A stretch of 50,806 nt of DNA, taken from NCBI GenBank assembly GCA_035546535.1, contig DASZWQ010000128.1:1-50806 (forward strand). The letters are read 5' to 3'. The stretch is from Pirellulales bacterium (GTDB taxonomy: Bacteria > Planctomycetota > Planctomycetia > Pirellulales > JACPPG01). Made by a program: the position numbers and the translations under genes. Numbering within the stretch: the first letter of the stretch is position 1; each line of letters opens with the position of its first letter. Below the pieces are notes generated by a model. That model saw only the letters and a program-made list of their open reading frames with translations. It was not told where the DNA came from and did no database searches. Positions 8,747 through 18,849 of this stretch are shown here, one piece after another.

Positions 8747-10579
8747 GTGTCTGCTGGATCGTCGTTCGAGATCAAAGAGCAGATCAAACGGTCGATCGAC
8801 ATCGTCGACCTGGTCGGCAGCTATGTGCAGTTGCGCCGCGAAGGGCGCGGTTACAAGGCGCTCTGCCCGTGGCACGACGATTCGCGCCCCAGCCTGCAAG
8901 TGAATGCCGAGCGGCAATCGTGGAAATGCTGGGTTTGTGACGTCGGCGGCGACGTCTTCAGCTTCGTCATGCGGATGGAGAAAGTCGAGTTCCCCGAGGC
9001 GCTGGCCATGCTCGCCGAGCGCGCGGGAATTCCGCTGGTGCGCACGGCCAGCTCGGGGCGGCCCACGGACGATAAGAAACTTCTGCACCAGGCCATGGCC
9101 TGGGCCGAGGAACTGTACCACCAGTTCTTGCTCAAAGCGCCGGCCGCCGCCGGGGCCCGTGACTACCTGGCCCAGCGTGGGCTGTCGGACGAGAGCGTGC
9201 GCCGCTTCCACTTGGGATTCGCGCCGTATGACTGGGAGTGGATTGTCACTCAAGCCCGGGGGACGCGCTTCACGCCGCAAATCCTGGAAGCGGTCGACTT
9301 GATCCGTCGGCGCGCCAACGGCCCGGGGCATTGGGACACGTTTCGCGGGCGGGTTCTGTTTTCGATCCGCGATACGCAAAGCCGTCCGGTCGGATTCGGC
9401 GGACGCGTCATCCCCGTCGAGGGGGAACAGACCCCGCCGGCCAAATATCTCAACTCGCGCGAGACGCCGCTCTTCACCAAGAGCAGCCTGCTCTATGGCC
9501 TTGATGTCGCTCGCGAGGCGATCACGAAGCAAAAGACGGCGATCGTGATGGAGGGGTATACCGATTGCTTGATGGCGCAGCAGTTCGGCATTGCGAATGC
9601 CGTGGCGGCCTTGGGAACGGCCTTCGGCGAGCGGCACGTGCAACTGCTGCGGCGTTACGCCGACCGCATCGTGCTGGTCCTCGACGGCGACAAGGCGGGC
9701 CGCGACCGGACGAACCAGTTGCTCGAGATGTTTATCGCCGAGCCGATTGATTTGCGCGTGCTGACGCTGCCCGACGAATTGGATCCGTGCGATTTCCTTC
9801 TGGCCCGGGGGCGCGCGGCCTTCGAAGCCTTGCTGGCCGGGGCGGCCGATGCGCTGGAGCACAGATTTCGCACGGCCACCGAGTCGATTTCGGCCGAAAG
9901 CGGCGTCCACGAAGCGAATCAGGCCCTGGAAGAGGTGTTGGGCACGCTGGCCAAGGCTCCCCGTCTGGCGGCCGCGTCCGCCGGCGCCGCGCGGCTGAAG
10001 GAAGAGCAAATTCTGAACCGGCTGGCGGCGAAGTTCGGTATTTCGGAAGAACGGGTACGAGCCCGCCTGACGTCGTTGCGACAGACCGCGCGACAGCCGA
10101 AGCGAGCCGCCGCCGGGAACGAAGCAGTCGCAGCGGCGGTCCTCGATCCGTGGGAACGCCGTTTGCTGGAGATTGCGATCGTCGCGCCCGAGCTCCTGCC
10201 GAGAATGCGCGAAGAAATTTTGACGGAACAGTTGACTTCGGCGTCGGCCCGCGCGATTCTGACATGCAGCTACGAGTGGTGTGGCGCGAGCCCATCTTTA
10301 TTCGACCACCTGCTCGTACAGTTTGACGAGCCCGAGCTGAAAAGTCTGATCGTCGATCTCGACGAGCGCGGGCGTGCGAAGGGGGGGACGGAGATCGCTG
10401 CAGAACTCGAGCAGCTGTTGGCGGCGCATCGCCATCGGGCTGACCAAATCGAACAGCGCCGAGGGATGTCTGCGCTGGCGGAGCGACGAGTGGACGAACA
10501 AGCAGAAGCGGAGATTCTGCGACAGATCTGTGAGCGTGAGCGGAGTCGGCAAGGTATTTCCGTGCCCACGGATGGGTAG
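8747..10579 (+). CDS. dnaG: DNA primase
   Basis: Makes RNA primers for replication, working with DnaB helicase at the fork. The start is GTG, supported by CGGAG five bases upstream. Domains: N-terminal CHC2 zinc-binding domain (LCPWHDDSRPSL then WKCWVCDVGGD, residues about 38-66), the RNA-polymerase core, the TOPRIM fold with VMEGYTDCLMAQQFG and VLVLDGDKAGRDR holding the metal-binding acidic residues (about 266-325), and a C-terminal helicase-binding region. The length of 610 aa is normal for DnaG. It is followed after about 120 bases by rpoD, the classic dnaG-rpoD arrangement of the macromolecular-synthesis operon; rpsU is not in front of it. Confidence 0.97.
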   Translation: MSAGSSFEIKEQIKRSIDIVDLVGSYVQLRREGRGYKALCPWHDDSRPSLQVNAERQSWKCWVCDVGGDVFSFVMRMEKVEFPEALAMLAERAGIPLVRTASSGRPTDDKKLLHQAMAWAEELYHQFLLKAPAAAGARDYLAQRGLSDESVRRFHLGFAPYDWEWIVTQARGTRFTPQILEAVDLIRRRANGPGHWDTFRGRVLFSIRDTQSRPVGFGGRVIPVEGEQTPPAKYLNSRETPLFTKSSLLYGLDVAREAITKQKTAIVMEGYTDCLMAQQFGIANAVAALGTAFGERHVQLLRRYADRIVLVLDGDKAGRDRTNQLLEMFIAEPIDLRVLTLPDELDPCDFLLARGRAAFEALLAGAADALEHRFRTATESISAESGVHEANQALEEVLGTLAKAPRLAAASAGAARLKEEQILNRLAAKFGISEERVRARLTSLRQTARQPKRAAAGNEAVAAAVLDPWERRLLEIAIVAPELLPRMREEILTEQLTSASARAILTCSYEWCGASPSLFDHLLVQFDEPELKSLIVDLDERGRAKGGTEIAAELEQLLAAHRHRADQIEQRRGMSALAERRVDEQAEAEILRQICERERSRQGISVPTDG

Positions 10580-10627
10580 AGGATGCCCTGCCGATTGATC
10601 GAAGCGCGAGGTGGCCAATCATGACCC

Positions 10628-10657
10628 TTGCTTGGACCTCGCGGCCGAGATCATAAT
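10628..10657 (+). promoter_or_regulatory. Candidate internal promoter before rpoD
   Basis: TTGCTT (10628-10633) and CATAAT (10652-10657) are 18 bases apart, a moderate sigma-70 match. It would let rpoD be transcribed independently of dnaG. This is weaker than the dnaG promoter. Confidence 0.35.
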
Positions 10658-10698
10658 CGTTGTCCGAGACGCGCGCTGCGACGCGCGGGAGGATGTCA

Positions 10699-12387
<1,689 letters not shown>

Positions 12388-12400
12388 TACCGAAAGGCAC

Positions 12401-12430
12401 AACCGCTGGCCGCAAGGCCAGCGGTTTTTT
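12401..12430 (+). terminator. Intrinsic terminator of the dnaG-rpoD unit
   Basis: Eleven-base perfect stem (AACCGCTGGCC / GGCCAGCGGTT) with a GCAA tetraloop at 12412-12415 and six T's at the end (12425-12430). It starts 13 bases after the rpoD stop codon. Confidence 0.93.
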
Positions 12431-12477
12431 CATTTATGAATCAGGCAAATCTTGAAAAGGACGGGAACCAACGCCCC

Positions 12478-13206
12478 ATGCCCGCCACGACCAACGTGCT
12501 GCGCGACCTGCATCGGATTCATCAGCAACTGGGCGACCTGCGCGACCGCTTGGAACGCGGTCCCAAGCAGATCAAGGCCCGCGAGGCGAATGTCGCTCGA
12601 CTGGAAGGCGAATTGAACCAGGTCAAAGCCAACGCCAAGGCGGCGCGGGTGACGGTCGACCAGAAGCAACTGCTCCTCAAAACCGGGGAAGGTAAAATCG
12701 CCGACCTCAAGACCAAGCTCAACCAGGCCAGCAGCAACCGCGAATATCAGGCGCTGCGCGACCAGATCGCTGCCGACCAGATGGCCAACAGCGTCCTGGC
12801 CGACGAGATCCTGGAAGCGATGGAAAAGATCGACGAGGTCGCCGGCGGCGTTGGCGAGGCCGAGCAGAAGGTCGCCAAGGGGAAAGAAGAGCTTGCCAAG
12901 ATCAAGCAGCAAGTCGCGAATCAGCACGACAGTCTGGCCGAGGACGTCCGCCGCCTGGAGGCGGAGTTGAAGGCCGCCGAGGCCGTGCTGCCCGACGACT
13001 TTCGCGAAGCCTATTACCGCATCGTGAAGAGCAAGGGTTCGGACGCCATGGCCCAGGTCGAAAATGGCTGCTGCACCGGCTGCTACCAGCAGATCACGCA
13101 AAACATGAACAACAACTTGCTCATGGGACGCATCGTTTTCTGCCAGGGCTCGTGTGGGCGATTGCTCTACCTGCCCGAGGATCGTTCGCCGGGCGGGGCT
13201 GGCTGA
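12478..13206 (+). CDS. Coiled-coil protein with C-terminal C4 zinc ribbon (CT398-like)
   Basis: The 242-aa product is a long alpha-helical hairpin (residues about 10-185, heptad-rich, charged) followed by a zinc ribbon: paired cysteines in GCCTGC and in FCQGSCGRLLY. This is the architecture of the CT398 / zf-RING_7 family, proposed in chlamydiae to bind sigma-54 or flagellar components; its role here is unknown. I start at MPATTNVLRDLH, as an in-frame ATG 42 bases earlier sits directly behind the rpoD terminator. Only about 50 bases separate that terminator from the gene, so it may depend on read-through or on a promoter inside rpoD. Confidence 0.8.
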   Translation: MPATTNVLRDLHRIHQQLGDLRDRLERGPKQIKAREANVARLEGELNQVKANAKAARVTVDQKQLLLKTGEGKIADLKTKLNQASSNREYQALRDQIAADQMANSVLADEILEAMEKIDEVAGGVGEAEQKVAKGKEELAKIKQQVANQHDSLAEDVRRLEAELKAAEAVLPDDFREAYYRIVKSKGSDAMAQVENGCCTGCYQQITQNMNNNLLMGRIVFCQGSCGRLLYLPEDRSPGGAG

Positions 13207-13579
13207 TATCCGGCGATTTTGATCGCGGTGCGGGTTTGATCGCGGTGCGGGCGAGGAGTGCGGCTTGCCGCGGAAGTGATCCGAGCGGAATTCAGGCCGC
13301 TATTCGCCGTTTCAAAACCGTGGTCGGGTGCCGCTGGTGGCTCGCCCACCAGTGAGGAAGTCTCGATAAAAGACTGGTAGACAAGCTACCAGTGGCACAC
13401 TTGCGGGAGCGTTCGTCAGGCATTTTTCAAACAGCGTCTCGGTCGCCGGCAGTGACGAATCGCCGCCCGTTCATTCCGCGGCGCTGGTCGCCTGACTGTC
13501 ACTTTAGCAAGGTCGGCTCGAGTGCCTCGAAACACCACTTTACACGGCTGTTACGGCCCGACAAAATGACCAATCGTCG
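13207..13579. other. Intergenic region upstream of greA
   Basis: No gene. It holds a perfect tandem duplication of 17 bases (TTTGATCGCGGTGCGGG at 13218-13234 and 13235-13251) and a full copy of the paired-hairpin repeat (13328-13398, listed separately). The greA promoter must lie in its last part, upstream of the attenuator hairpin; no clear consensus boxes were found. Confidence 0.5.
13328..13398. repeat. Paired-hairpin dispersed repeat, copy A
   Basis: A 71-base element bounded by GTGCC and GGCAC. Hairpin 1: CTGGTGG / CCACCAG around CTCGC (13334-13352). Hairpin 2: ACTGGTAG / CTACCAGT around ACAAG (13373-13393). It is nearly identical in sequence and design to 46386-46455. Confidence 0.85.
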
Positions 13580-13611
13580 TGCGGCCTCCCAAACGGGGGC
13601 CGCATTTTTTT
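13580..13611 (+). terminator. Terminator-like hairpin in the greA leader (probable attenuator)
   Basis: Ten-base stem TGCGGCCTCC / GGGGGCCGCA (one G-T pair), five-base loop, followed by seven T's (13605-13611). It ends only 20 bases before the greA start codon, with the greA ribosome-binding site in between, so no promoter fits after it. Any transcript reaching greA must read through it. Confidence 0.8.
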
Positions 13612-13631
13612 CGCCTTGGGAGTGAAGAGAC

Positions 13632-14114
13632 ATGTCTGACGTCATCCCCATGAGCCGCGGCGGCTACGACAAGCTCAAAGCCGAACTCGAGCACATGGAA
13701 CAGGTGGAAATGCCGAAGATCGCCCAGCGAATCGCCGCCGCGCGCAGCGAAGGTGATCTGAGCGAAAACGCCGAATACCACGGCGCCCGCGAATCGCAGG
13801 CGATGATGCAGGCCAAGATCAACTTGCTGCGCGACAAGCTGAGTCGGTCGCGCATCGTCGACCCGGCCACGCTCCCCAAGGACGAAGTGGTGTTCGGCTC
13901 GACGGTGGTCGTCAAAGACCTCGACTTCGGCGACACCGAAGAGTTCACGCTCGTCGGCGCCGGTGACGAAGACTATGACAACGGTAAGATCCAGATCACG
14001 AGCCCCCTGGCCCAAGGCCTGGTCGGACACAAGGTGGGCGACAAGGTCGAGATCCAGGTTCCGCGCGGGACGATGAAATTCGAGATTCTGGAAATTCGCG
14101 CTGGGCTGGAGTAG
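13632..14114 (+). CDS. greA: Transcription elongation factor GreA
   Basis: Rescues backtracked RNA polymerase by stimulating transcript cleavage in the secondary channel. The 160-aa protein has the N-terminal coiled coil (residues about 8-78) with the signature [18 protein letters not shown], including the acidic DL.EN tip residues at the hairpin turn, then the FKBP-like C-terminal domain ([20 protein letters not shown]). The length is standard. The start is preceded by a GGGAGTGAAGAG purine stretch. A terminator-like hairpin directly before the ribosome-binding site implies control by attenuation. Confidence 0.97.
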   Translation: MSDVIPMSRGGYDKLKAELEHMEQVEMPKIAQRIAAARSEGDLSENAEYHGARESQAMMQAKINLLRDKLSRSRIVDPATLPKDEVVFGSTVVVKDLDFGDTEEFTLVGAGDEDYDNGKIQITSPLAQGLVGHKVGDKVEIQVPRGTMKFEILEIRAGLE

Positions 14115-14174
14115 CGCTCGGCCCGACAGATCTTCTCGATCGGGCGCGCGAGTCGCTATGGGGTTTCATCGGTG

Positions 14175-14546
14175 ATGAGCAACAGCCCTCGCAAGGTAAA
14201 CCTGAAAGACAAGCTCGCGCTGTTCGCCGAGCATTGGAGCCCGCGGATCATTGCCGAGCTGAACGGGCAGCACGTCAAGCTCGTGAAGCTGCTGGGGGAA
14301 TTCGATTGGCACCACCATGCCGACGAGGACGAGCTGTTTCTTGTCGTTCGCGGACGCTTTCGGATGGATTTCCGCGACCATGCGGAGTGGGTCGAAGAGG
14401 GGGAGCTGCTGGTGGTGCCGCGCGGCGTCGAACATCGCCCGGTGGCCGAAACCGAGGCGCACGTTCTGCTCTTTGAACCCGCCTCGACGCTGAACACCGG
14501 CAATGTCGAAAGCGAACGCACCGTGCGCGAGCCGGAGCGGCTGTAG
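14175..14546 (+). CDS. Small cupin-domain protein
   Basis: The 123-aa product is a single cupin barrel. The metal-binding motif 1 is visible as WHHHADEDELFLVVRGRF (His, His, Glu in the usual order) and motif 2 as VPRGVEHRPVAET with the last His. Proteins of this size and sequence type are often annotated as mannose-6-phosphate isomerase-like or auxin-binding-like, but no substrate can be assigned. The ATG at 14175 is used; a GTG lies one codon earlier. It is about 60 bases after greA; a weak hairpin (GCCCGA / TCGGGC, near 14120-14146) without T's lies between. Confidence 0.85.
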   Translation: MSNSPRKVNLKDKLALFAEHWSPRIIAELNGQHVKLVKLLGEFDWHHHADEDELFLVVRGRFRMDFRDHAEWVEEGELLVVPRGVEHRPVAETEAHVLLFEPASTLNTGNVESERTVREPERL

Positions 14547-14650
14547 GAAGGCGATGCGATGAGCATCGGCGCCCGCGCAAGAGAACTGCGACGTTGAAGA
14601 TCGGCGCTAGGTTTCTGTCCCCGGCCTCTGCGATCTGCGAGGCGGGGGAC

Positions 14651-14717
14651 TGTAGGGTGCGCTATGCGCACCACGAACGAAAGTTCTCGGGTTATGGTGC
14701 CCACAGGGCACCCTACA
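14651..14717. repeat. Palindromic dispersed repeat (TGTAGGGTGC type)
   Basis: Bounded by TGTAGGGTGC and its exact inverse GCACCCTACA. Inside are GTGCGC-TAT-GCGCAC and GGTGCCC-ACA-GGGCACC hairpins. Part of the non-coding gap 14547-14813, which holds no gene. A related half (GGTGCACGCAGTGCACCCTACA) lies at about 28715-28736. Confidence 0.75.
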
Positions 14718-14813
14718 AAGTCTGGGGTTATAGCCCCGGCTACAGACCTTGCAGTTCCGAGCACCCACGTTGACATCTTCTCTTACAACGAGTTCTGAAT
14801 CTACAATTCGTGC

Positions 14814-15485
14814 ATGAGCCATAACGAGCGACAGGTCGTGGTGTTTGCCGATGCGCGGCCGACGTTGGCCAGCCTGGTACACAATCGGCTGGCCGAAGCC
14901 GGCATCGAATCGTTCGTCGAAAATGAATTCCTGGGGCAGGCCGCTGGCGACTTGCCCGCCGGGGCCATCATGCCGCGCGTGGTGGTCGCCGAGGCTGATG
15001 CCGAGGACGCGCACCAGGTCGTGGCGGACTTCCGGCGCGAGGCGTTCGGCGCGCTGGCGGTCATCAGTCGCGAGTCGGAAGACGCGAGCAGCACGGCCGT
15101 AGCGCGGCGCGCCGGCCCGGTTGCCGACGAAGACGTGGCCCCCGCCGAGCGCGTGATTGTTCTGTGCCCTGAGTGCGGCAAGCCCCGGATGACGGTCTGT
15201 CCCTATTGCAACACGGCCAGCGCCACGTTTCCGGCCGGCGATCGTACCGGCCTGCGCGCTGCGGACGACGTGCCAGGCCTGGTGATCTGCCAGACGTGCG
15301 ACGAACCGTTCGAGCCGGAATACTACCGGCGTTGTGCCTGGTGCGGCCACGATTTTGGCCACGGGCGCGAGACGGAACCGCCGGAAACGGTCGAGTACCT
15401 CAACGACCGGGTCACGGTGGCCGCGGTCGCCCTGGGGGCGGCGGTGTTCGTCGTTCTCGCGTACTTCAGCACGCTGCTGAAATAA
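14814..15485 (+). CDS. DUF2007-like domain, zinc ribbons and C-terminal membrane anchor
   Basis: The 223-aa product starts with a ferredoxin-like DUF2007 module (VVVFADARPTLASLVHNRLA, AGIESFVEN, RVVVAEADAEDAHQVV; residues about 7-85). Two cysteine clusters follow, CPECGKPRMTVCPYC near 118-132 and CQTCDEPF...RCAWCGHDF near 162-182, both typical of zinc ribbons, and it ends with one membrane segment (VTVAAVALGAAVFVVLAYF). Function unknown; a membrane-tethered sensing or adaptor role is only a guess. It converges on fliA across a strong hairpin. Confidence 0.75.
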   Translation: MSHNERQVVVFADARPTLASLVHNRLAEAGIESFVENEFLGQAAGDLPAGAIMPRVVVAEADAEDAHQVVADFRREAFGALAVISRESEDASSTAVARRAGPVADEDVAPAERVIVLCPECGKPRMTVCPYCNTASATFPAGDRTGLRAADDVPGLVICQTCDEPFEPEYYRRCAWCGHDFGHGRETEPPETVEYLNDRVTVAAVALGAAVFVVLAYFSTLLK

Positions 15486-15497
15486 AGCGACTGAAAT

Positions 15498-15525
15498 AAA
15501 AAAGACGGCCGGAGTTCCGGCCGTC
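15498..15525 (-). terminator. Intrinsic terminator of fliA
   Basis: Perfect stem GACGGCCGGA / TCCGGCCGTC (15504-15525) flanked on the fliA exit side by six A's on the plus strand, which are U's in the minus-strand transcript. The same hairpin lies 18 bases after the converging DUF2007 gene and may serve both, but only the minus-strand side has the U-run. Confidence 0.88.
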
Positions 15526-15564
15526 CTTGAATATTGTTGGGTAGTTGGCAGTTCGCCGCGCGGA

Positions 15565-16347
15565 CTACGTGCTGAACTCGGGGCGGCGCCGCTCGAGCTG
15601 GCTTTGCAGCCGCTGCACGATCGAGCTGTGCATCTGGCTGACGCGGCTTTCCGAGAGATCGAGCGTGGCGCCGATCTCCTTCATCGTCAGCTCCTCGTAG
15701 TAGTAGAGGATGATGATCAACCGCTCGTTGCGATTCAGGCCCTTGGTGACCAGTCGCATCAGGTCGTTTTTCTGGATGCGGCGCGTGGGGTCTTCCCCCT
15801 TCTTGTCTTCGAGAATGTCGATTTCGCGGACATCCTTGTAGCTGTCGGTCTCGTACCATTTCTTGTTCAGACTGATCAGATTGACGGCGCTGGCGTCGAG
15901 CATCATCTTTTCGAGTTCGGCGACGCTGATGCCCATGTGCTCCGAAAGTTCGGCTTCGGACGGCTGGCGGCCGAGTTTCGTTTCCAGCGTCTTGATCCCT
16001 TCGTTGAGCTTGCTGGCCTTCGAGCGCACCAGGCGGGGCACCCAGTCCATCGTGCGCAGCTCGTCGAGCATGGCGCCGCGAATCCGGGGCACGCAGTAGG
16101 TCTCGAATTTCACGCCGCGCGTCAGGTCGAAGGCGTCGATCGCGTCCATCAGGCCGAAGACGCCCGCCGATACCAGGTCGTCGAGTTCGACCCCTTCGGG
16201 CAGTCGGGACCAGATGCGCTCGCCGTTGTATTTCACGAGCGGCAGGTACATTTCGACCAGGCGATTGCGCAGGTCCTGATTATTGGGATCTGCCTTGAAA
16301 GCCTCCCAGATCTGGGTCACCTCTTCGGCAGCCATCGTCGTTACCAT
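15565..16347 (-). CDS. fliA: Flagellar sigma factor FliA (sigma-28 / WhiG family)
   Basis: Directs RNA polymerase to late flagellar and motility promoters. The 260-aa protein has sigma regions 2 (LVKYNGERIWSRLP, VELDDLVSAGVFGLMDAIDA, VKFETYCVPRIRGAMLDELR), 3 (VRSKASKLNEGIKTLETKLG) and 4 (NRNERLIIILYYYEELTMKE, LDLSESRVSQMHSSIVQRLQ); there is no region 1.1. The start at 16347 is set by GGAGG (16353-16357 on the opposite strand) five bases upstream. It is the last gene of the flhA-flhF-flhG group, 378 bases after flhG, and has its own strong terminator. The anti-sigma factor FlgM is not in the window. Confidence 0.95.
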   Translation of the reverse strand: MVTTMAAEEVTQIWEAFKADPNNQDLRNRLVEMYLPLVKYNGERIWSRLPEGVELDDLVSAGVFGLMDAIDAFDLTRGVKFETYCVPRIRGAMLDELRTMDWVPRLVRSKASKLNEGIKTLETKLGRQPSEAELSEHMGISVAELEKMMLDASAVNLISLNKKWYETDSYKDVREIDILEDKKGEDPTRRIQKNDLMRLVTKGLNRNERLIIILYYYEELTMKEIGATLDLSESRVSQMHSSIVQRLQSQLERRRPEFST

Positions 16348-16725
16348 GCCATCCTCCGTGAATCAGCCGGCAGCGTGTACGAATTGTTTTGAGCCTTAAT
16401 CCGCTGGCGGTGCGTGGCGCTCAATGCGTTTCAGCCCGCGCTCTTCGCGGCCGGCGAGACAATCGCTTCCGTGCGATTTGTGTCCCGCCTGCTTGGGGTA
16501 AGCGTTTGAACTCGGACGGCGATCGGTGGAAATTGTCCGCCACTCGGGCGAAAGCGTTCCCGCGATCGCGCCGTTAGAGTTCCAGCAGCCTTTCCAGATT
16601 GACTAAGCGGAATAAAGCGAAACTCGGTCCTGATATCGGCAGTTCGGTTCGTGTGAGTTGAATGAATTCGCATCGGTGTATTGCTTTCTCGCGCTGAGCC
16701 AGCTCTGGCCGCAGCGAGTGACGTC
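16348..16725. other. Intergenic region between flhG and fliA
   Basis: No gene supported. The gap is long for an operon, so fliA may have its own promoter here. No -10/-35 pair or sigma-28 box with correct spacing was found on the minus strand. Confidence 0.4.
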
Positions 16726-17604
16726 TCATCGTGCGGACATCGCCGCTGCGGTCTGCAACTCTCGCGTGCCCTCCGCCGGTGCGAACGATCGAGCCGCGGA
16801 CGTGAGCGCGCGGCCGGCGATACGTGATAGCTCGTCGGCGGCCGCCGAGCGGGGTGCCTGCACCACAAAGGGTTGCGCCGCCGCCGTATCCCGGATGGCA
16901 GCGTCGAAGGGGATCGATCCCAACACGCGTGTTTCGACGCCCAGGAAACGCCGGCACGCACGTTGCAAGCGTGTATGCGCGTCTTGGGCCGCGTGCAAAT
17001 CGGCCGCTTGATTGATGATCGTGGCGACCCGCAGGACGCGTTTTTCGGTGGCATGCGCCTTGACCGTGGCATAAGCATCCATGACCGCCACGCTGTCGGC
17101 CGAAGTCACGAGCAAAACCTCGTCGACGGCACGCCAGAAGGTCCGTGAAACCGGGTTGATGCTCGCGCCGACGTCCAACAGCACGACGTCGGTGTGCTGG
17201 CCCAGGCCGCGCAAACCGTCCAGTAACGATTCCTGATTCCGCGAAGTCCATTCGACCGAAGCCTGCGCGCGCCAGCGACCGGGCAGGACTTGCAGCCCGG
17301 ACGGACCGCGCTGAATGGCTTCGTGCAGAGAGCGCAGGCCGGACAAGACGTCGGCGATCGTCGGGCAATCGGACAGTCCGCACTGCGCCGCGACGTCGGC
17401 CCGCTCGGCGTCGGCGTCGACCAACAGGACGCGCCGGCCGTCCTGGGCCAGGGCAACTCCCAAATTCACCGCCAGCGTCGTGGCGCCGACGCCCCCCTTG
17501 CCCCCTGCCACGGCCAGCATGACGGGCGCAGCGTGCGCGCTCGCATGACTGCGGCGCGCTCCCTCGTGCATGAGTGTTCGCAGGCGAAAGGCTTGATCAG
17601 ACAT
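16726..17604 (-). CDS. flhG: MinD/ParA-family ATPase FlhG-like (flagellar number control)
   Basis: Partner of FlhF; in polar flagellates it limits flagellar number. The 292-aa product carries the deviant Walker A stretch LAVAGGKGGVGATTLAVNLG, the VLLVDADAERADV motif and the switch II region DVVLLDVGAS. The signature Lys (GKGG) is present, but the P-loop Lys of GKT/S is replaced by Ala (GVGATT); CpaE/TadZ-type relatives often have Thr at this place. An N-terminal MSDQAFRLRTLM helix resembles the FlhG DQA.RLR motif that contacts FlhF and supports the chosen start; a start 19 codons earlier would overlap flhF. It lies 37 bases after flhF in the same direction. Confidence 0.88.
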   Translation of the reverse strand: MSDQAFRLRTLMHEGARRSHASAHAAPVMLAVAGGKGGVGATTLAVNLGVALAQDGRRVLLVDADAERADVAAQCGLSDCPTIADVLSGLRSLHEAIQRGPSGLQVLPGRWRAQASVEWTSRNQESLLDGLRGLGQHTDVVLLDVGASINPVSRTFWRAVDEVLLVTSADSVAVMDAYATVKAHATEKRVLRVATIINQAADLHAAQDAHTRLQRACRRFLGVETRVLGSIPFDAAIRDTAAAQPFVVQAPRSAAADELSRIAGRALTSAARSFAPAEGTRELQTAAAMSAR

Positions 17605-17641
17605 GGTTTCGATCCACGCAGAACCGGTAAACGATGTACTT

Positions 17642-18784
17642 TTAAGAACGGGCAGCGACATTCAGCACGACCTGCGCGACGCGACGCGGCTGAGCCGTTT
17701 CGATGTCGTCCGGTACGTTCTGTCCGTTGGTCAGATAACTCAAGGGCAACCGCGCGCTGCGCAAGGCCGGCAGTAAGTGCCCCAGTCCGCTGGCCTCGTC
17801 CAGCTTGGTCAGAATCAGGGAGGTGGTGCCGGCGGCGGCAAAGCGATCGGCGGTGTTGATCAGGTTCGCGCCGCTGGCGGCACTGGACAGAACCAGGTGG
17901 ACTTCATCGGCCCGCGCTTCGGACAACAGCGCCCGCAGCTCGCGAATCTTGACTTCGTCGCGCGGGCTGCGGCCTGCCGTGTCGAGCAGCACCAGGTCGA
18001 GATGTGCCATGCGATCCACGGCCTCGCGCATCTCACGGGGCGTGCTCACTACTTGCATCGGCAGGTCGATGATGTCGGCGTAGGTGCGCAGCTGCTCGAC
18101 CGCCGCGATCCTGTACGTGTCGACCGTGATCAGGCCGACGTTCCATTTTTCGCGCAACCGGAAATTGGCGGCCAGTTTGGCGATGGTCGTCGTCTTGCCG
18201 ACGCCGGTCGGCCCGACCAAGGCCACCACGCGGCAGCGACCCGGGGCGAGCGCAATCGGCGGCTGCACCGCGATTTCGCGTTCGATGATTTGCACGACGC
18301 GCGTCCGCAGCGCGGCGGCATCGCCCAGCTCGTGCGGCAGCGCTTCACTCCGTACGCGCTCCATCAGGTCGCGCGCCACGTCCTCAGGCATTTCACAATC
18401 GATCAGCTCGGCATACAGGCCAAAGAGCGATTCGGGCAGCTCCGGCGTCGAGGGGCCGCGGCTGCGCCGGCACAGGTCTTCGACCATCGCCTGCAATTCG
18501 TTGATCTTGCGCGCCAGGTCTCCCGTCGGAGCGGCATTAGGCTCGGCGTGGTTGTGCGGCGCGGGCGCGTCGTCGCTTGTATCCGCTGGCGCGGGATACC
18601 GGTGCGGCACGACGACGTCGTTCGACGCCGTGACCTCGATCCTTCGCACGCCCGGCAGCCATCGCAGCAGCCGGCCCAGCGGCGCTTCCCGCGTATGCAG
18701 CACGGCGGCGCCGGGCCCTAGATCGCTGCGGACGAGCCGCAATGCTTCCTGCATCGAACTGGCACGATAAGTCCTGATTTCCAT
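17642..18784 (-). CDS. flhF: Flagellar biosynthesis GTPase FlhF
   Basis: SRP-type GTPase that marks the pole for flagellar assembly. The N-terminal basic domain begins MEIRTYRASSMQEAL, which is typical; a linker is followed by the NG domain with G1 GPTGVGKTTTIAKLA (residue about 195), VDTYRIAAVEQLRTYADI, G3 DTAGRSPRD and G4 TKLDEASGLG. Length is about 380 aa. Start: AAGGA lies six bases before the ATG at 18784; an ATG two codons upstream (18790) touches that site. It sits between flhA and flhG, the standard flhA-flhF-flhG order. Confidence 0.95.
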   Translation of the reverse strand: MEIRTYRASSMQEALRLVRSDLGPGAAVLHTREAPLGRLLRWLPGVRRIEVTASNDVVVPHRYPAPADTSDDAPAPHNHAEPNAAPTGDLARKINELQAMVEDLCRRSRGPSTPELPESLFGLYAELIDCEMPEDVARDLMERVRSEALPHELGDAAALRTRVVQIIEREIAVQPPIALAPGRCRVVALVGPTGVGKTTTIAKLAANFRLREKWNVGLITVDTYRIAAVEQLRTYADIIDLPMQVVSTPREMREAVDRMAHLDLVLLDTAGRSPRDEVKIRELRALLSEARADEVHLVLSSAASGANLINTADRFAAAGTTSLILTKLDEASGLGHLLPALRSARLPLSYLTNGQNVPDDIETAQPRRVAQVVLNVAARS

Positions 18785-18849
18785 GCTCATTCCTTGACCT
18801 GCCACGAACTCGTTTTTTCTTGAAGAATGGCTCGGCTATCCATGTCTCG

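Noticed and set aside
8531-10009. 492-codon minus-strand frame
   Set aside because: Antisense of dnaG and its leader; Arg/Gln/His-rich composition without motifs.
14770-14807. TTGACA followed by TACAAT before the DUF2007 gene
   Set aside because: The boxes are 26 bases apart; at the proper 17 bases the sequence is TTCTGA, so a promoter is not supported.
16358-16400. Possible sigma-28 promoter before fliA (CTCAAA ... GCCGGCTG on the minus strand)
   Set aside because: The spacing is too long for sigma-28, and the -10 part matches only at GCCG.
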